The notes under the pieces: model-generated | What the model was told of the DNA's origin: nothing | What the model saw: the letters and a program-made list of their open reading frames with translations, nothing else | The model's database searches: none | Shown: in pieces, positions 17,693-26,274 of the stretch | Layout: each line of letters starts with the position of its first letter | Position numbering within the stretch: position 1 is the first letter of the stretch | From: JAVSMW01 sp032027005 | GTDB lineage: Bacteria; Bacillota; Thermincolia; Thermincolales; UBA2595 | Length of the DNA stretch: 64,000 bases | Assembly (NCBI GenBank): GCA_032027005.1 | Contig: JAVSMW010000008.1 | Location: 62,001-126,000 of the forward strand | Direction of reading: 5' to 3' | Position numbers and translations under genes: made by a program

Positions 17693-18934
17693 ATGAAAAG
17701 GGGTTTGATGTTCCTTATTTTAATGATTTTTTGTGTCACCAGCTTGTCTGCTTTTGTGCCAATGGGAATTTCGCCGGCATACGCCGCAGCTGATTCCGGC
17801 AATACAGGTGGTACTTCGGCCCAGGAAGCTGCCCAAACCTGGACTGCCCAGCAGCTTGAGGAACAAATGACCGGTGTGGACTTAGATAGTATTGAAAAAT
17901 ATCTTGAACAGATTAACCGGGATATGAGCAGTTACATGCCCGAGCTGAGTCTTAAAGATATGGTAGCCAAGCTGTCCAGAGGCGAGTTGGGGATCAGTGT
18001 AAATGATGTCCTGAAAGGTTTACTGAAATATCTTTTTCGGGAAATGGTGGCTAATTCCAAGTTGATGGGGCAATTACTGCTGTTAGCGGTGTTATGTGCG
18101 ATTCTGCAAAATGTCCAGTCAGCCTTTGAAAAAGGCACTGTTGGCAAAGTTTCCTGGGCTGTTTGTTTCCTGGTGCTCCTGACGTTGGCTCTGGGGTCTT
18201 TTACAATCGCATTGCAAACCGGCAGGGAAACTATAGAGACTATGGTCGGATTTATGCATGCGATGCTGCCGGTACTAATCACACTGCTTACAGCTATGGG
18301 CAATATCACAACAGCGACACTGTTTCATCCACTAACCCTGGCAGTTTTAAGCACCATCAGCACTTTAATCAAAAATGTAGTATTTCCACTGATCTTTTTT
18401 TCCGTAATTCTTGGATTGGCTAATAAAATTTCATCTAAAGTTGATGTTTCAAGGTTGGCAGATCTCTTGAAACACGTGGCAATTGGTCTTTTGGGTACGC
18501 TGTTTACTGTTTTTTTGGGATTTATGATGGTGCAGGGAATTGCCGGTTCTGTGGCTGATGGGGTGGCTTTAAGAACGGCTAAATTCGGCATTGGAGTCTT
18601 TGTGCCGGTTGTGGGTAAATTATTTTCAGACACCCTGGAAGCTGTTATTGGGACATCGCTCCTTTTGAAAAATGCTGTTGGTTTGGTGGGAATCCTGGGT
18701 GTTTTTTTAATTTGTGCCTTTCCAATCTTAAAAATTGTGTCCCTGATGCTGATTTACAAAATTTCAGCCGCCATCATTCAACCTATCGGTGACAAGATGA
18801 TCGCCGACTCCCTGAATCTGATGAGCAACAGCCTGACCCTGGTCTTTACTGCAGTGACCGCAGTGTGTATCATGTTTTTCTTTGTGATTGCCATTGTAGT
18901 GGGCGCTGGGGACTTCAGCCTGATGTTGAGGTGA
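17693..18934 (+). CDS. spoIIIAE: Stage III sporulation protein AE
   Basis: The largest membrane component of the SpoIIIA complex, 413 residues. A signal peptide (hydrophobic about residues 5-20, cleavage after SPAYA) is followed by a soluble stretch and about seven hydrophobic helices, ending in a typical SpoIIIAE tail with PIGDKMIADSLN. ATG 17693 is chosen because AAGGGG lies at a proper distance; ATG 17684 is too close to it. It is an ABC-permease-like protein in topology, with substrate unknown. Confidence 0.94.
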   Translation: MKRGLMFLILMIFCVTSLSAFVPMGISPAYAAADSGNTGGTSAQEAAQTWTAQQLEEQMTGVDLDSIEKYLEQINRDMSSYMPELSLKDMVAKLSRGELGISVNDVLKGLLKYLFREMVANSKLMGQLLLLAVLCAILQNVQSAFEKGTVGKVSWAVCFLVLLTLALGSFTIALQTGRETIETMVGFMHAMLPVLITLLTAMGNITTATLFHPLTLAVLSTISTLIKNVVFPLIFFSVILGLANKISSKVDVSRLADLLKHVAIGLLGTLFTVFLGFMMVQGIAGSVADGVALRTAKFGIGVFVPVVGKLFSDTLEAVIGTSLLLKNAVGLVGILGVFLICAFPILKIVSLMLIYKISAAIIQPIGDKMIADSLNLMSNSLTLVFTAVTAVCIMFFFVIAIVVGAGDFSLMLR

Positions 18935-18946
18935 TAAACAGCTATT

Positions 18947-19573
18947 ATGGAAACCATTAGAATGATTGTCAAAAGCCTTGTAGTCATCATAATTTTCGCG
19001 GCGTTTCTGGAAATTATCCTGCCTCGCAGTGATATGAAAAGATATGTCAATTTGATTATTGGATTGATTGTAATCATAGCTGTCCTAAACCCTTTTTTAA
19101 CAGTAATCAATAAAGGAATTTCCTTTGATGTGCTGACTCAGGAAGAGTTGAGTGCAGGCAGAGATACCCAAAGCCTGATCCAAAGCGGGAAGGGCCTGGC
19201 TAATGCCCAGCGGAGGGAAGCAGCCAGGGAGTATAAAGAAAGCCTTTCCAGGCAGATCAGGGCGATGGCCGGCTTATATCAGCGAAACAGCATCGGTGGA
19301 GTTGACATAGATATGGTTGATGATGCGGCCAGCCCGGAGTTTGGGACTGTCAGAAAAGTGATTCTGCATCTGGACTCGGGTAAAGATGACGCCTTAGCAC
19401 AAAACCAAGAGGAGGAAGTGGGAGACATAAAGGTTGACGAAGTCAGGATAGGATCAGCCGTTCTTAATGACAGTGAAACCACCAAGCCAGAGCAGATCGA
19501 CCTACCGGCACTGCGGGAGATGATCGCTAATTTTTATGGATTGACTCCAGATCAAATAGTTATTGAGAATTAG
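18947..19573 (+). CDS. spoIIIAF: Stage III sporulation protein AF
   Basis: A 208-residue protein with two N-terminal membrane helices (about residues 5-25 and 32-50) joined by LPRSDMKRYVNLIIGL, the SpoIIIAF signature, and a soluble C-terminal domain with a ring-building-motif fold in characterised homologs. GAGGTGAT lies upstream of ATG 18947. It follows spoIIIAE by 12 bases and precedes spoIIIAG by 13. Confidence 0.92.
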   Translation: METIRMIVKSLVVIIIFAAFLEIILPRSDMKRYVNLIIGLIVIIAVLNPFLTVINKGISFDVLTQEELSAGRDTQSLIQSGKGLANAQRREAAREYKESLSRQIRAMAGLYQRNSIGGVDIDMVDDAASPEFGTVRKVILHLDSGKDDALAQNQEEEVGDIKVDEVRIGSAVLNDSETTKPEQIDLPALREMIANFYGLTPDQIVIEN

Positions 19574-19586
19574 GAGGTGTGTTTTT

Positions 19587-20243
19587 ATGGGGAAAATAAT
19601 TGATTCTTTGAAAAAAGCGCTGGGTGTTGACGATAGTGGTAATGACATTACAAAAAAGCCGGTTTGGCGGAAATTGAATATCCTGATAATTATTGCTTCA
19701 ATCGGAGTTCTGTTAATCATCTTGGCTAACACTTTTGGCAGCACAGAAACCAAACAGGTCATTGCTCCGGTAGCAGGACCGGCGGCAAATAATAAAGAAA
19801 CGGGAGATATTGTCACTCAGGATGCAAGTGTAGACAGCCTGGAGGTCTCTCTGGCCCAGCGGCTGGAAAAGGTGCTGGCAATAATTAACGGTGTGGGAGA
19901 AGTCAAGGTGACGGTAAACCTGGCCTCCTCCACCCAAAAGGATTATGCCGTCAATACAACTACTAATAACAAGACGACCAGAGAGCAGGACCAAAAGGGC
20001 GGTAATCGGACAACTACAGAAACCAGTGAAAACGATCAAATGGTCCTGGTGCGGGAAAATCAGGGCAGCAAGGAAGATCCGGTAATTGTCAAGGAAACAA
20101 AACCTGAGGTCAAAGGTGTCATTGTAGTAGCCGAAGGGGCCGTGGATCCGGAAATTAAGGCTGACCTGATGAAAGCTGTACAGGTATATCTGGATATTCC
20201 GTTATATAAAGTTATTGTATTAGCCAAAGAAGAAGGCAGGTGA
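19587..20243 (+). CDS. spoIIIAG: Stage III sporulation protein AG
   Basis: A 218-residue bitopic membrane protein: short cytoplasmic N-terminus, TM at about residues 26-46, then a domain containing GVGEVKVTVNLASS, a Thr/Asn/Glu-rich insertion, and GVIVVAEGAVDPEIKADLMKA. In B. subtilis SpoIIIAG forms a 30-subunit ring in the intermembrane space through this domain. ATG 19587 has AGGAGGTG in front of it. Its stop almost touches the spoIIIAH start. Confidence 0.95.
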   Translation: MGKIIDSLKKALGVDDSGNDITKKPVWRKLNILIIIASIGVLLIILANTFGSTETKQVIAPVAGPAANNKETGDIVTQDASVDSLEVSLAQRLEKVLAIINGVGEVKVTVNLASSTQKDYAVNTTTNNKTTREQDQKGGNRTTTETSENDQMVLVRENQGSKEDPVIVKETKPEVKGVIVVAEGAVDPEIKADLMKAVQVYLDIPLYKVIVLAKEEGR

Positions 20244-20244
20244 G

Positions 20245-20844
20245 ATGATGAAACCATTATTTGTAAAAAGGAGCCGGGCTTGGTTGGCAGTTTTGGCTGT
20301 AGGGATATTTTTGATTGGGGCAGGTTTATGGCAATCCCCTGAGGACAGTAGTGTCCTTAAAGGGGAGGGGGGAGGCGGAGTTCCGGCAGCAGATACGCAA
20401 TCTGCCCCCAAAAAAGCGTCAGAAAACAGCGTGGTTACAGCAGACCCGGCTCTTGATAAAGAAAACAAGACTCAGGCCCCAGGGGATGCCAAAAAGAATG
20501 AGTTTTTTGTGGAATACAGGTTAGAACGGGACCGGACCCGGAGTCAGCAAATAGACTTGTACCGTGAAATTGTGAATAACCAGAATTCACCTGATGAAAC
20601 CAGAAAAGAAGCCCAGCGCCGGTTACTGTCCATTACTCAGGCTATGGAGACTGAAATGAAGCTGGAGAATTTGATTAGAGCGGAAAATTTCAAGGATTCG
20701 GTGGTGTTTGTACAGGATACAGGTGTTACGATAATAGTAGAAACTCCCGTCCTGACTTCACTGGACAAAGAAAAGCTGACCGGCATTGCTGTCAATGCCA
20801 CTGGTTTTGCTAAGGAGAAAGTAGTAGTCAGGGCTAAAGTGTGA
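20245..20844 (+). CDS. spoIIIAH: Stage III sporulation protein AH
   Basis: Bitopic protein of 199 residues that pairs with forespore SpoIIQ across the intermembrane space. It has a TM helix (about residues 11-29), a Gly/Ala/Pro-rich linker, and the YscJ/FliF-like domain starting near FFVEYRLERDRTRSQQ. No spoIIQ gene lies in the window. ATG 20245 and 20248 are both possible. It is the last gene of the operon and is followed by a heptamer-array element. Confidence 0.94.
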   Translation: MMKPLFVKRSRAWLAVLAVGIFLIGAGLWQSPEDSSVLKGEGGGGVPAADTQSAPKKASENSVVTADPALDKENKTQAPGDAKKNEFFVEYRLERDRTRSQQIDLYREIVNNQNSPDETRKEAQRRLLSITQAMETEMKLENLIRAENFKDSVVFVQDTGVTIIVETPVLTSLDKEKLTGIAVNATGFAKEKVVVRAKV

Positions 20845-20845
20845 G

Positions 20846-20916
20846 ACGAGTGGAGAGTGGAGAGTGGAACTGGAGAGTATTTGGTTACTCACCGATCACT
20901 CATCACTCTCCACTAT
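20846..20916. repeat. Inverted heptamer array (element H3)
   Basis: Three GAGTGGA units on the left face CACTCATCACTCTCCAC on the right, about 70 bp in all, directly after the spoIIIAH stop. Confidence 0.75.
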
Positions 20917-20960
20917 TTTATTGTACTTTCCTATTATATTGTATACATTTGTGATTCTTA

Positions 20961-20989
20961 TTGAAATATAAAGGAACTACTAATATAAT
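20961..20989 (+). promoter_or_regulatory. Sigma-A type promoter of the carboxylase genes
   Basis: TTGAAA (20961-20966) and TATAAT (20984-20989) are 17 bases apart, leaving a 5' leader of about 120 nt before ATG 21120 in which I see no riboswitch. Confidence 0.65.
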
Positions 20990-21119
20990 AGTAAAAGTTG
21001 AAGCATTATTCAAAATGCTATTTTATACTATTTTGCTTTATAAACATATGAGTGCAAGTGTATCATATTTAGGAATGGAAAAACTTGTGATATGTAGTAC
21101 TACCATTGGAGGGATATAG

Positions 21120-23045
21120 ATGGTCATAGGGCATAGGGTTGAAATTACAGATACTACGCTAAGAGATGCCCACCAGAGTTTGTGGGCTACAAGGATGCGT
21201 ACTGATGATATGTTGCCGATCGCCGGTAAATTGGATGAAGTAGGATATCACTCTCTGGAGGTATGGGGTGGTGCTACTTTTGATGTCTGCCTCAGGTTTT
21301 TGAATGAAGACCCATGGACACGACTGCGGTTATTAAAGAAAGAAATTAAGAAAACCCCCTTGCAGATGCTGCTGCGGGGTCAGTCGCTGGTAGGATTGCA
21401 GCACTATCCGGACGATGTAGTTGAACGTTTTACTGCCAAATCGGTGGAAAACGGGATTGATATAATCCGGATTTTTGATGCTCTTAACGATATCAGAAAC
21501 TTGGAGGCACCTATCAAGTTTTCCAAAAAAGCCGGTGCCCATGTTCAGGCGGCGGTTGTTTATACAATCAGCCCGGTACATACGATGGAGCATTATTTAA
21601 AGACTGCCCAAGAGCTTGCTCAGATGGGGGCTGATTCCATTTGTATCAAGGATATGGCCGGTTTGTTGACCCCGTATGTTGCATACGACCTAGTCAAATT
21701 ATTTAAACAAAACCTGACTATTCCTGTGCAGCTGCACAGCCATTACATCGGAGGTTTGGCTGTGGGTTCATATCTAAAGGCAGCGGATGCCAATGTGGAT
21801 GTGATTGACACAGCTGCGGTCCCGTTGGCTTTTGGGGCCTCCCAACCGCCGGTGGAAACCGTTGTTAGGGCCTTACAAGAGTCGCCCCATGATACCAGAC
21901 TGAATATTCATACCTTGTTTGAAGTCTCCAAATACTTCGAAGACCTGAGAAAAGAGCGTGGATTTGAACGGGGTCTGACCAGAATTACAGATATGCGGGT
22001 ATTTGAACACCAGGTACCGGGTGGCATGATTTCCAACCTAGTATCCCAATTGGAGGAACAGAAGGCCCTGCACCGGATGCATGACGTGCTGGCTGAAATA
22101 CCGCGTGTCAGAGATGACATGGGTTATCCTCCTCTGGTCACACCTACAAGCCAGATTGTTGGCGTTCAGGCGGTACTGAACGTTCTTACAGGCCAAAGGT
22201 ATAAGCTTGTACCCGGTGAAGTCAGGGGTTACGTTCAGGGTCAATACGGCAAACCACCGGCACCGATAAAAGAAGAAATAATTCAAAAAATTCTCGGTGA
22301 CAGTGATGCTAAACTGATTAAGTGCCGTCCCGCAGACTTGCTGGAGCCAAAAATGGATACACTAAGAAAAGAAATCCAGGATTTGGCTGCTTCGGAAGAA
22401 GATGTATTAGCATATGCAATTTTTCCGCAAGTAGCCAGGAAGTTTTTTGAATGGCGCCAAAACAAAGGGCTGGATACTGGTGATGCTGCGGCTAACCCTG
22501 ATGTGATAGAAAAGCCCAAAGAAGCAGAAGCCGCACTCTCTGCACCTGCAAAAACACCTGCAATGAATGTTTCAAAGGAGGCAAAAAAAGTGAATCTTTC
22601 TGAAATTAAAGAATTAATCAAAATGCTGGATGAAACTGATATTTGTGAATTACACCTGGAAAGTGCCGGGGTTAAGGTTTCCATTAAAAAATCAGCAGCC
22701 GGCGGAGGAGATATGCCGTTAAGCACCTTAGCCGCGCCTGACAGCAAAAAATCTACTGCCGCTGTGGCTGAACCGGAACCAGCGGCACCGGAATACAGGG
22801 AAAATCTAATCCCAATCGTTGCTCCCATGGTGGGTACTTTTTACAGCTCTCCATCGCCTGATGCTGCTGCCTTCGTTTCGGCTGGTCAAATGGTCACTCA
22901 GGGTCAGACGGTGTGTATAATTGAGGCAATGAAACTGATGAATGAAATTGAGGCTGAGATTTCCGGACGGATAGTCGATGTTTTGGTAGAAAACGGCCAG
23001 CCTGTTGAATATGGGCAAACTCTTTTCCTGATGGAAAAAGTGTAA
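21120..23045 (+). CDS. Carboxyltransferase (PycB/OadA type) fused in frame to AccB biotin carrier
   Basis: A 641-residue protein. Residues 1 to about 460 are a pyruvate/oxaloacetate carboxyltransferase: ITDTTLRDAHQSLWATR, DALNDIRNL, and the metal-binding LHSHYIGG. Residues 491-641 are a complete BCCP: an AccB-like N-terminus NLSEIKELIKMLDETDI, an Ala/Pro linker, and the biotinyl domain with EAMKLMNE. An internal GTG at 22590, codon 491, has AAAGGAGG eight bases upstream, so the BCCP part may also be made as a separate ~151-residue protein. With accC next and no membrane subunit, this looks like a pyruvate carboxylase rather than a Na+-pumping decarboxylase, and the BCCP might also serve acetyl-CoA carboxylase. 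Confidence 0.92.
   Translation: MVIGHRVEITDTTLRDAHQSLWATRMRTDDMLPIAGKLDEVGYHSLEVWGGATFDVCLRFLNEDPWTRLRLLKKEIKKTPLQMLLRGQSLVGLQHYPDDVVERFTAKSVENGIDIIRIFDALNDIRNLEAPIKFSKKAGAHVQAAVVYTISPVHTMEHYLKTAQELAQMGADSICIKDMAGLLTPYVAYDLVKLFKQNLTIPVQLHSHYIGGLAVGSYLKAADANVDVIDTAAVPLAFGASQPPVETVVRALQESPHDTRLNIHTLFEVSKYFEDLRKERGFERGLTRITDMRVFEHQVPGGMISNLVSQLEEQKALHRMHDVLAEIPRVRDDMGYPPLVTPTSQIVGVQAVLNVLTGQRYKLVPGEVRGYVQGQYGKPPAPIKEEIIQKILGDSDAKLIKCRPADLLEPKMDTLRKEIQDLAASEEDVLAYAIFPQVARKFFEWRQNKGLDTGDAAANPDVIEKPKEAEAALSAPAKTPAMNVSKEAKKVNLSEIKELIKMLDETDICELHLESAGVKVSIKKSAAGGGDMPLSTLAAPDSKKSTAAVAEPEPAAPEYRENLIPIVAPMVGTFYSSPSPDAAAFVSAGQMVTQGQTVCIIEAMKLMNEIEAEISGRIVDVLVENGQPVEYGQTLFLMEKV
22574..22592 (+). promoter_or_regulatory. 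Internal ribosome binding site and GTG start of the AccB part
   Basis: AAAGGAGG (22574-22581), an eight-base A-rich spacer and GTG (22590-22592) in the same frame as the fused gene, exactly at the point where AccB homology starts. Confidence 0.7.
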
Positions 23046-23056
23046 TCATTAAATTA

Positions 23057-23130
23057 GGCAGTCAGCTGTTGACAGTTGGCAGTAATATGGTCTCTTACTG
23101 CTGACTGCTAACCGTTAACAGCTAACTCTT
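23057..23130. repeat. Inverted heptamer array (element H4)
   Basis: Units of the GCAGTCAGCTG / GACAGTTGGCAGT kind on the left face CTGCTGACTGCTAACCG and GTTAACAGCTAAC on the right. It lies between the fused carboxylase gene and accC. Confidence 0.7.
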
Positions 23131-23148
23131 AAAATGCGGAGGAGTATA

Positions 23149-24492
23149 ATGTTTAAAAAAATACTGATCGCTAACAGAGGTGAAATAGCTTTACGGATTA
23201 TCCGGGCCTGCAAAGAGATGGATATCAGGACTGTTGCTGTATATTCCGAAGCAGACCGCAATTCACTCCATGTTAAATTTGCCGATGAGGCATTTTGTAT
23301 CGGACCTGCCCAGTCAAGCCGCAGTTATTTAAACAAGGCTAATATCATCAGTGCGGCCGAAGTTTCCGGAGCAGATGCTATCCACCCGGGCTATGGGTTT
23401 TTGGCAGAGAATGCCGAATTTGCTGATATTTGTCAGGAGTGCGGGATTAAGTTTATCGGCCCCGGCCCTGAGGCTCTGGAAAATATGGGGGCTAAGGCGA
23501 TTGCCAGGGAAACGATGATTAAAGCGGGAGTACCTGTTGTCCCCGGAACTGAGGGTGTTATCAGCGATCCTGATGAGGCCCTGAAAATTGCCAAGAAAAT
23601 CGGCTACCCGGTAATGGTTAAGGCCTCGGCCGGGGGTGGCGGAAAAGGTATGCGGGTGGCGCAGTCAAAACATGACCTGGTAAAAGCAATTCAGACAGCG
23701 CAAAGTGAAGCAGAGGCGGCTTTTGGCAATGCCGAAGTTTATCTTGAAAAATATGTGGAAGAGCCAAGACATATAGAGTTTCAGATTTTAGCCGATAACT
23801 ATGGCAACACTGTTTATCTAGGTGAACGTGATTGCTCCATCCAGCGCAGGAACCAAAAGCTGTTGGAGGAATCTCCTTCCTCAGCACTTACGCCCGAGCT
23901 TCGTCTAAAGATGGGCGAAACTGCGGTCAAGGCTGCTAAGTCAGCAAACTACAGCAATGCTGGAACTGTGGAATTCCTGCTGGATAAGCACAATAACTTT
24001 TATTTCATCGAGATGAATACCCGGATTCAGGTGGAGCATCCGGTAACTGAGTTTGTTACAGGAATAGATTTAATCAAGGAGCAGATTCGAATTGCAGCCG
24101 GAGAAGAGCTTGGGTATACTCAAGAGGATATTAAAATCAACGGCTGGGCTATCGAATGCCGGATAAATGCTGAAGACCCCAATTACAATTTTATGCCTTC
24201 TCCAGGTAAAATAAGCGGTTATCATGCTCCCGGGGGAATGGGAGTAAGAGTGGATAGTGCAGCCTTTGAGGGCTACCAGATACCTCCCTATTATGACTCT
24301 ATGATTGCCAAACTGGTGGTTTGGGGAAATGATAGAAATGAAGCTATTTGTCGTATGAAAAGGGCCCTGGAGGAATACGTTATTGAGGGTGTAAAAACGA
24401 CTATTCCCTTTCAATTGCGTATTTTAGACAATGCCTTCTTCCAGCGGGGCGACTTTTATACCAACTTCATTCAAAGAAGGCTGGAAGATTAA
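23149..24492 (+). CDS. accC: Biotin carboxylase subunit
   Basis: Carboxylates the biotin of the carrier domain with ATP and bicarbonate. The ATP-grasp enzyme has the KILIANRGEIALRI start, the glycine-rich KASAGGGGKGMR loop, the RDCSIQRRNQKLLEESPS block and EMNTRIQVEHPVTE. ATG 23149 (447 residues) has GGAGGAG in front. It follows the carboxyltransferase-BCCP gene, so the three activities form one carboxylase; it could serve pyruvate carboxylase, acetyl-CoA carboxylase or both. Confidence 0.93.
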   Translation: MFKKILIANRGEIALRIIRACKEMDIRTVAVYSEADRNSLHVKFADEAFCIGPAQSSRSYLNKANIISAAEVSGADAIHPGYGFLAENAEFADICQECGIKFIGPGPEALENMGAKAIARETMIKAGVPVVPGTEGVISDPDEALKIAKKIGYPVMVKASAGGGGKGMRVAQSKHDLVKAIQTAQSEAEAAFGNAEVYLEKYVEEPRHIEFQILADNYGNTVYLGERDCSIQRRNQKLLEESPSSALTPELRLKMGETAVKAAKSANYSNAGTVEFLLDKHNNFYFIEMNTRIQVEHPVTEFVTGIDLIKEQIRIAAGEELGYTQEDIKINGWAIECRINAEDPNYNFMPSPGKISGYHAPGGMGVRVDSAAFEGYQIPPYYDSMIAKLVVWGNDRNEAICRMKRALEEYVIEGVKTTIPFQLRILDNAFFQRGDFYTNFIQRRLED

Positions 24493-24500
24493 TTCGGAAT

Positions 24501-24528
24501 TTGCTTTTAACTCATGATTTGGTATAAT
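24501..24528 (+). promoter_or_regulatory. Sigma-A type promoter ahead of asp23
   Basis: TTGCTT (24501-24506) and TATAAT (24523-24528) are 16 bases apart. The transcript would run through repeat element A copy 2 before reaching the gene at 24730. Confidence 0.55.
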
Positions 24529-24595
24529 ATTCTTAGAAGTTCCATAATTGGAGTTTAAGATGTCATTTTTTCTGGTTAAAAGTTTTCCGATGGCT

Positions 24596-24712
24596 AAGCG
24601 TCACTTATCTCCCGCTTACAGAAGCAGGAGATAAGTGGCACTAAGCCCCTGGATAAGTTCAACTAAACTTCATTTGAGTCTAAAACTCCAACTGAAATAA
24701 GTTTCACTTTAT
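24596..24712 (-). repeat. Double-hairpin element A, copy 2
   Basis: A 117-bp, more diverged copy in the inverse orientation (GGCTAAGCGTCACTTATCTCC start, GTTTCACTTTAT end). It would form the 5' leader of the asp23 mRNA and ends three bases before the asp23 ribosome binding site. Confidence 0.85.
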
Positions 24713-24729
24713 CTAAAGGAGGTAACAAG

Positions 24730-25131
24730 ATGGGGAATGGCGACATAATTGAGCGTCAGGATAACGAATTGGGCAGCATCCGGATTGCAGACGAAGTAGT
24801 CGCTGTAATAGCAGGTTTGGCGGCTACTGAAATTAAAGGTGTAGCCGGCATGAGTGGTGGACTGGCTGGTGGCATTGCTGAGATGCTGGGCAGGAAAAAC
24901 CTGTCCAAAGGTGTTAAAGTTGAAGTCGGTGAAAAAGAAGCAGCCGTTGACATGTTCATCATTGTAGAATATGGGGTACGCATCCCGGATGTGGCCAGCC
25001 ATATTCAGGAAAATGTAAAAAGGGCTATAGAAAGCATGACAGGGTTAAATGTTGTTGAAGTTAATGTGAATGTACAAGGGGTTGTTTTCCCAACTCCCGA
25101 GATTAAAGATGAAGAGCATAGAGTTAAATAA
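24730..25131 (+). CDS. asp23: Asp23/Gls24 family envelope stress protein
   Basis: A 133-residue Asp23 protein with the GSIRIADEVVAVIAGLAATEIKGV opening and a C-terminal helix pair with IQENVKRAIESMTGL, as in the family. In S. aureus Asp23 is a membrane-associated cytosolic protein held by AmaP; both the AmaP gene and the DUF2273 gene follow here. AAAGGAGG precedes the ATG. A hairpin and a long palindromic repeat separate it from amaP. Confidence 0.92.
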   Translation: MGNGDIIERQDNELGSIRIADEVVAVIAGLAATEIKGVAGMSGGLAGGIAEMLGRKNLSKGVKVEVGEKEAAVDMFIIVEYGVRIPDVASHIQENVKRAIESMTGLNVVEVNVNVQGVVFPTPEIKDEEHRVK

Positions 25132-25141
25132 ATAAATAATT

Positions 25142-25163
25142 AACCCCCTGTTATCAGGGGGTT
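25142..25163. terminator. Hairpin after asp23
   Basis: AACCCCCTG pairs with CAGGGGGTT around a TTAT loop; the T-run is weak, so partial read-through into amaP is possible. Confidence 0.55.
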
Positions 25164-25185
25164 CAGCTTATTGAAATACTTTTAC

Positions 25186-25416
25186 CGCATTTCACGGCAT
25201 AAAAGCACCGGAACAGCGCTGTCAACAGTGTAACTTAATCAGGCTGTTCAAAAACCCGCATAGCGCGAAGCCAGATTTGACAAGGCCGGAGGCGTACTAA
25301 TTGTACGTTGAGGACCTTGTCAAATCTGGGCGACAAGGCTAGGCGGAGTTTTTACCAGCTAGGGGCACGCCGCATTTATACGGCACTATAGTGCCTATAA
25401 CTGCGCTGTCAACAGT
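25186..25416. repeat. Palindromic repeat with flanking direct duplication (element B)
   Basis: AGATTTGACAAGG and CCTTGTCAAATCT pair around a GTAC-containing loop. Outside it, CCGCATTT...GCGCTGTCAACAGT is present on both sides (25186-25229 and 25371-25416) as an imperfect direct repeat. It fills the 302-bp gap between asp23 and amaP, which contains no convincing reading frame. Confidence 0.7.
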
Positions 25417-25433
25417 CTGAATGGGGAGTTGCT

Positions 25434-25988
25434 ATGATGAATTATATTAACAGGTTTTTACTGGTAATTTATACTTTGGGGGTAATGGCCGCTTTGTTTG
25501 TCCTGGGATTAGCGACGGCCGGCTGGACAACTCCTTTTGATATGCTGCAGTCATCTTTATACCGGTATCATGACCGGATGGTAATTGGAACTGTTGTAGC
25601 GGTGTTTCTCATTATAAGTATTAAATTTTTGCTGCACGCGTTATCTAGGGAGCCTCACCTGACTCACGCCGTTGTTCATGAAACGGACATTGGCCAGGTG
25701 AAAATTTCAGATGAAGCCATTGCCAACATTGTAACCAGAGTTGTTAATCAGGTCAGGGGAGTCCGGGATGTCAGCCCCCGGGTAGTGTTTTCACCTGAGG
25801 GTATTAATGTTTTTGTAAGGGTTTCTCTATTACCTGAGACTCATATTCCCAAAACTACTGACGAGATTCAAAATAATTTGGCTAGCTATATGTCAGAGGT
25901 TGCCGGGATAAATATCAAAGCGGTTAAAATACTGGTTGAAAGCGTTTCATCTGAGCTTAAATCAGGAACTCCCCGCAAGCTAATGTAG
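25434..25988 (+). CDS. amaP: Alkaline shock membrane anchor protein AmaP
   Basis: A 184-residue protein with two N-terminal membrane helices (about residues 7-30 and 49-68) and an Asp23-like domain after them (GQVKISDEAIANIVTRVVNQVRGV). This is the layout of AmaP, which tethers Asp23 to the membrane. GGGGAG lies eight bases before the ATG. The DUF2273 gene follows after 15 bases, in the order usual for this operon. Confidence 0.88.
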   Translation: MMNYINRFLLVIYTLGVMAALFVLGLATAGWTTPFDMLQSSLYRYHDRMVIGTVVAVFLIISIKFLLHALSREPHLTHAVVHETDIGQVKISDEAIANIVTRVVNQVRGVRDVSPRVVFSPEGINVFVRVSLLPETHIPKTTDEIQNNLASYMSEVAGINIKAVKILVESVSSELKSGTPRKLM

Positions 25989-26003
25989 AAAGAGGTGGGT
26001 TCT

Positions 26004-26219
26004 ATGTTCAGAGAACCTTGGCAGGATTTTTTAGCCAATAATCTTGGGAAATTATGCGGGGTTACTGTTGCCCTGCTGTTAGGTTGGATGATTCTGGAGT
26101 ACGGGATTTTAGAAACTCTGTTTGTCATTGTCCTGGTAGTGATTGGATATTTAGTTGGCAAAAATGCTGATGACGGGCAGGATTTTCACACCCTGGTAGA
26201 TAGGATATTTAAGCGATAG
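26004..26219 (+). CDS. DUF2273 small membrane protein
   Basis: A 71-residue protein with two hydrophobic helices (about residues 15-32 and 34-51) and a charged C-terminus. It matches the DUF2273 proteins encoded with asp23 and amaP throughout the Firmicutes. ATG 26004 is chosen with AGAGGTGG upstream; GTG 25995 lies within that site. Probably a partner in the Asp23 membrane complex, by context. Confidence 0.82.
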   Translation: MFREPWQDFLANNLGKLCGVTVALLLGWMILEYGILETLFVIVLVVIGYLVGKNADDGQDFHTLVDRIFKR

Positions 26220-26274
26220 AGCGGGAAAAATAGCCGTAATCAACAGTCAAACAAAGTGCAACTAGGAGGATTTC

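Noticed and set aside
21120..24492. Na+-pumping oxaloacetate decarboxylase
   Set aside because: No membrane subunit OadB or OadG gene is nearby; the presence of a biotin carboxylase gene fits an ATP-dependent carboxylase.
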